From positions 1-6,877 of the forward strand of contig JAEYOB010000763.1 in the NCBI GenBank assembly GCA_023412175.1: a DNA stretch of 6,877 bases, read 5' to 3'. The notes beneath the pieces were generated by a model. The model worked only from the letters and a program-made list of their open reading frames with translations, had not been told where the DNA came from and did not search any database. This DNA comes from Pseudomonadota bacterium (GTDB lineage Bacteria; Pseudomonadota; Alphaproteobacteria; Azospirillales; Azospirillaceae). Within the stretch, counting starts at the first letter, position 1. Every line of letters starts with the position of its first letter. Positions 5,024 to 6,877 of the stretch are shown here, piece after piece. The translations under genes and the position numbers were made by a program.

Positions 5024-5044
5024 TGAGATCACCTGCTAGAGGCC

Positions 5045-5371
5045 ATGGCCGATTCCGACAGACAAGGGAATGAGGGCACCGGGACGGGAGTGGTCATCAA
5101 GGCCAAGCCCAAGACCAAAAAGCCCTCAATGTATAAGGTTTTAATGCTGAATGACGACTACACCCCGATGGAGTTCGTCGTTCACGTGTTGGAACGTTTC
5201 TTCAACAAGTCTCGTGAAGAGGCGACGACGATCATGCTGCATGTGCACCGCCGGGGCGTGGGCGTGTGCGGTGTGTTCACGTACGAAGTGGCGGAGACCA
5301 AGGTGACGCAAGTCATGGACTTCGCACGCCAGCACCAGCACCCGCTGCAATGCACGCTTGAGAAGGATTAG
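5045..5371 (+). CDS. clpS: ATP-dependent Clp protease adaptor ClpS
   Basis: A 108-residue N-recognin adaptor that binds proteins with destabilising N-terminal residues (Leu, Phe, Tyr, Trp) and hands them to ClpA for degradation by ClpAP in the cytoplasm. The disordered N-terminal tail (about 1-27) is followed by the ClpS core starting [18 protein letters not shown]. Substrate-pocket residues known from E. coli ClpS are present with an offset of two: N36, D37, D38, M42 and H68. The C-terminal block ends [10 protein letters not shown], close to the E. coli ending, and the length equals the family norm. The ATG at 5045 is chosen from that tail length; AGAGG at 5038-5042 is only two bases from the ATG, which is unusually tight, so initiation may be modest. 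A GTG at 5090 is an alternative but would remove half the tail. The gene lies 8 bases before clpA, as in many proteobacteria, and they are probably co-transcribed. Confidence 0.97.
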   Translation: MADSDRQGNEGTGTGVVIKAKPKTKKPSMYKVLMLNDDYTPMEFVVHVLERFFNKSREEATTIMLHVHRRGVGVCGVFTYEVAETKVTQVMDFARQHQHPLQCTLEKD

Positions 5372-5379
5372 ATACGCAC

Positions 5380-6877
5380 ATGCTGTCGCGTAACCTCGAA
5401 CAGACGCTGCACCGAGCCCTCGCCTATGCGAATGAGCGCCGGCACGAATACGCGACGCTCGAACATCTTCTTCTCGCATTGACCGAGGACTCGGACGCCA
5501 TGGCGGTGCTCCGCGCCTGCGGTGTGGAGTTGGACCGCTTACGCACTGAACTCTCGGATTACCTCGACAACGAACTTGCGAACCTCGTCACCAGCAGGCC
5601 CGATGATGCCAAGCCCACGGCTGGGTTTCAGCGGGTTCTGCAGCGCGCCGCGATCCACGTTCAGTCGTCGGGTCGTGAGGAGGTGACGGGAGCAAACGTG
5701 CTCGTCGCCTTGTTCTCTGAACGCGAGAGCCACGCGGTTTATTTCCTGCAGGAGCAGGAGATGACCCGGTTCGACGCGGTGAACTACATCTCTCACGGTA
5801 TCGCGAAGGCTCCGGGGCGCTCCGAGACCAAGCGGGTGTCCGGATCCGACGACGACGCGGCGGCGGAGAAGGTCGTGAAGAAAGGCAGCGAGGCCCTCGA
5901 GGCCTATTGCGTCAACTTGAACAAGAAAGCGGCCAGCGGGAAGATCGACCCGTTGATCGGCCGGGAGCAGGAGGTCGAACGGACCATCCAGATCCTGTGT
6001 CGCCGCTCCAAGAACAACCCGCTCTACGTGGGCGACCCGGGTGTCGGCAAGACCGCCATCGCCGAGGGTCTGGCGCGCCGCATCGTGCACGGCGAGGTGC
6101 CGGAGGTGCTGAAGAGCGCCACCATCTTCTCGCTCGACATGGGCTCGCTGCTGGCGGGCACGCGTTACCGCGGCGATTTCGAGGAGCGGCTCAAGGCCGT
6201 GATCTCCGAACTCGAGCAGCAGGACAACGCCATCCTGTTCATCGACGAGATCCACACGGTGATCGGTGCCGGCGCCACTTCGGGCGGGGCCATGGACGCG
6301 TCCAACCTGCTGAAGCCGGCGCTCGCCTCGGGAACGCTGCGCTGCGTCGGCTCGACGACCTACAAGGAATACCGCAACTACTTCGAGAAGGACCGCGCGC
6401 TGGTGCGGCGCTTCCAGAAGATCGACGTCAACGAGCCGACCATCGAGGACGCGATCAAGATCCTCCAGGGGATCAAGCCGTACTACGAGAAGCACCACCG
6501 CGTGCGCTACACCAACGACGCCATCCGCTCGGCGGTGGAGCTGTCGGCGAAGTACATCGGCGACCGCAAGCTGCCCGACAAGGCCATCGACATCATCGAC
6601 GAGGTCGGCGCCGCGCAGATGCTGCTGCCGGAGAACAAGCGCAAGAAGACCATCTCGGTGAAGGACGTGGAGGCGGTGGTCGCCAAGATCGCCCGCATCC
6701 CGCCGAAGTCGGTCAGCCGCGACGACAAGGAAGTGCTCCAGAACCTGGAACGCGACCTGAAGACCATGGTCTTCGGCCAGGAGAAGGCCATCGACGCACT
6801 GGTCTCGGCGATCAAGCTGGCCCGTGCCGGCCTGCGCGAGCCGGAAAAGCCCATCGGCAACTACCTGTTCACCGGCC
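5380..6877 (+). CDS. clpA: ATP-dependent Clp protease ATP-binding subunit ClpA, 3' partial
   Basis: ClpA is the hexameric AAA+ unfoldase of ClpAP, which threads substrates, including those brought by ClpS, into ClpP. The window holds the first 499 codons of a protein usually about 750-780 residues long. The N-domain (about 1-142) has the double Clp-N repeat and is the ClpS docking site. A linker (about 143-165) leads to AAA module 1, with Walker A GDPGVGKT at 218-225 and Walker B ILFIDE at 285-290. Further on come the sensor-1-type segment GSTTYKEY (324-331), the arginine-containing RALVRRF (339-345), and the [15 protein letters not shown] motif (395-409). The second AAA module begins near VFGQEKAID (464-472) and is cut before its Walker A. 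The short spacing between modules shows ClpA, not ClpB, which has a long coiled-coil insertion. The ribosome site AAGGA (5363-5367) lies inside the end of clpS, suggesting translational coupling. A/T-ending codons are clearly more common in the N-domain part than later. Confidence 0.97.
   Translation, partial: MLSRNLEQTLHRALAYANERRHEYATLEHLLLALTEDSDAMAVLRACGVELDRLRTELSDYLDNELANLVTSRPDDAKPTAGFQRVLQRAAIHVQSSGREEVTGANVLVALFSERESHAVYFLQEQEMTRFDAVNYISHGIAKAPGRSETKRVSGSDDDAAAEKVVKKGSEALEAYCVNLNKKAASGKIDPLIGREQEVERTIQILCRRSKNNPLYVGDPGVGKTAIAEGLARRIVHGEVPEVLKSATIFSLDMGSLLAGTRYRGDFEERLKAVISELEQQDNAILFIDEIHTVIGAGATSGGAMDASNLLKPALASGTLRCVGSTTYKEYRNYFEKDRALVRRFQKIDVNEPTIEDAIKILQGIKPYYEKHHRVRYTNDAIRSAVELSAKYIGDRKLPDKAIDIIDEVGAAQMLLPENKRKKTISVKDVEAVVAKIARIPPKSVSRDDKEVLQNLERDLKTMVFGQEKAIDALVSAIKLARAGLREPEKPIGNYLFTG

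Larger units (their letters stand above)
4709..5044 (+). other. 336-base intergenic region upstream of clpS
   Basis: After the phasin stop there is a direct repeat GAGGCTTCA (4738-4746, 4752-4760), then the terminator. Beyond it no RNA gene is recognised. Visible structure: TTCATAGCTG occurs at 4743-4752 and 4841-4850; near-identical 12-mers GCGGAT(C/A)GGCGG lie at 4859-4870 and 4876-4887; small hairpins CTCCC/GGGAG (4897-4912) and TCTCC/GGAGA (4943-4957); and a 14-bp palindrome at 5010-5023. A 28-codon ORF (4922-5008, ATG preceded by AGGGAG) is possible but unsupported. TATCAT at 5000-5005 resembles a -10 box, but no good -35 is seen 16-18 bp upstream, so the clpS promoter is not located with confidence. 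Confidence 0.5.

Noticed and set aside
5345..5355. TGC-N3-GCA match near the end of clpS as a further PhaR site
   Set aside because: It lies inside coding sequence, has no flanking palindrome and no nearby promoter.
5539..6860. Minus-strand ORFs of 319 and 117 codons opposite clpA
   Set aside because: clpA is unmistakable in this region; the opposite frames show no family signature.
1..6877. CRISPR array, insertion sequence, prophage or defence system
   Set aside because: No spaced repeat array, transposase, integrase, terminal repeats or toxin/nuclease genes are visible; the genes are ordinary chromosomal functions.

Overview
The window looks like a chromosomal segment of a high-GC alphaproteobacterium, most likely a member of the Rhodospirillales close to Azospirillum. 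The reasons are the strongly G/C-ending codons, a clpS-clpA pair, two tandem alphaproteobacterial-type (Phasin_2-like) phasins, and a D,D-carboxypeptidase carrying a SPOR domain. This placement is an inference from protein character, not from a search. There is no sign of a mobile element, CRISPR array, tRNA or rRNA.

Layout, left to right: (1) the 3' end of a hybrid sensor histidine kinase, cut by the window start, with a receiver domain and an HPt domain (1-844, +). (2) A convergent gene for a secreted PBP5-type D-alanyl-D-alanine carboxypeptidase with a C-terminal SPOR domain (933-2252, -). (3) A divergent gene for an uncharacterised lipoprotein (2476-3192, +). (4) Two paralogous phasin genes in tandem (3433-3966 and 4232-4708, +), each with its own promoter and terminator-like hairpin. 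(5) A 336-base intergenic region with a strong terminator and several small palindromes or repeats. (6) clpS (5045-5371, +) followed after 8 bases by clpA (from 5380, +), which is cut by the window end after 499 codons.

Functionally there are three themes. The carboxypeptidase trims peptidoglycan in the periplasm and probably reaches septal glycan through SPOR. The phasins coat polyhydroxyalkanoate (PHA) granules. ClpS delivers N-degron substrates to the ClpA unfoldase of ClpAP. No direct link between these themes is visible beyond proximity.

The most interesting signal is regulatory. Both phasin promoters carry the same module: a perfect 15-bp palindrome (TTGTGCAGTGCACAA) 7-8 bp upstream of an exact TTGACA -35 box, plus a second palindromic site of the form TGC(C/T)GC-N3-GCAGCA at the predicted transcription start. 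All of these sites share a (T/C)GC-N3-GCA core, which resembles the published CTGC-N3/4-GCAG recognition pattern of PhaR, the PHA-responsive repressor. The module is conserved while the surrounding non-coding sequence is not, so it is very likely functional.
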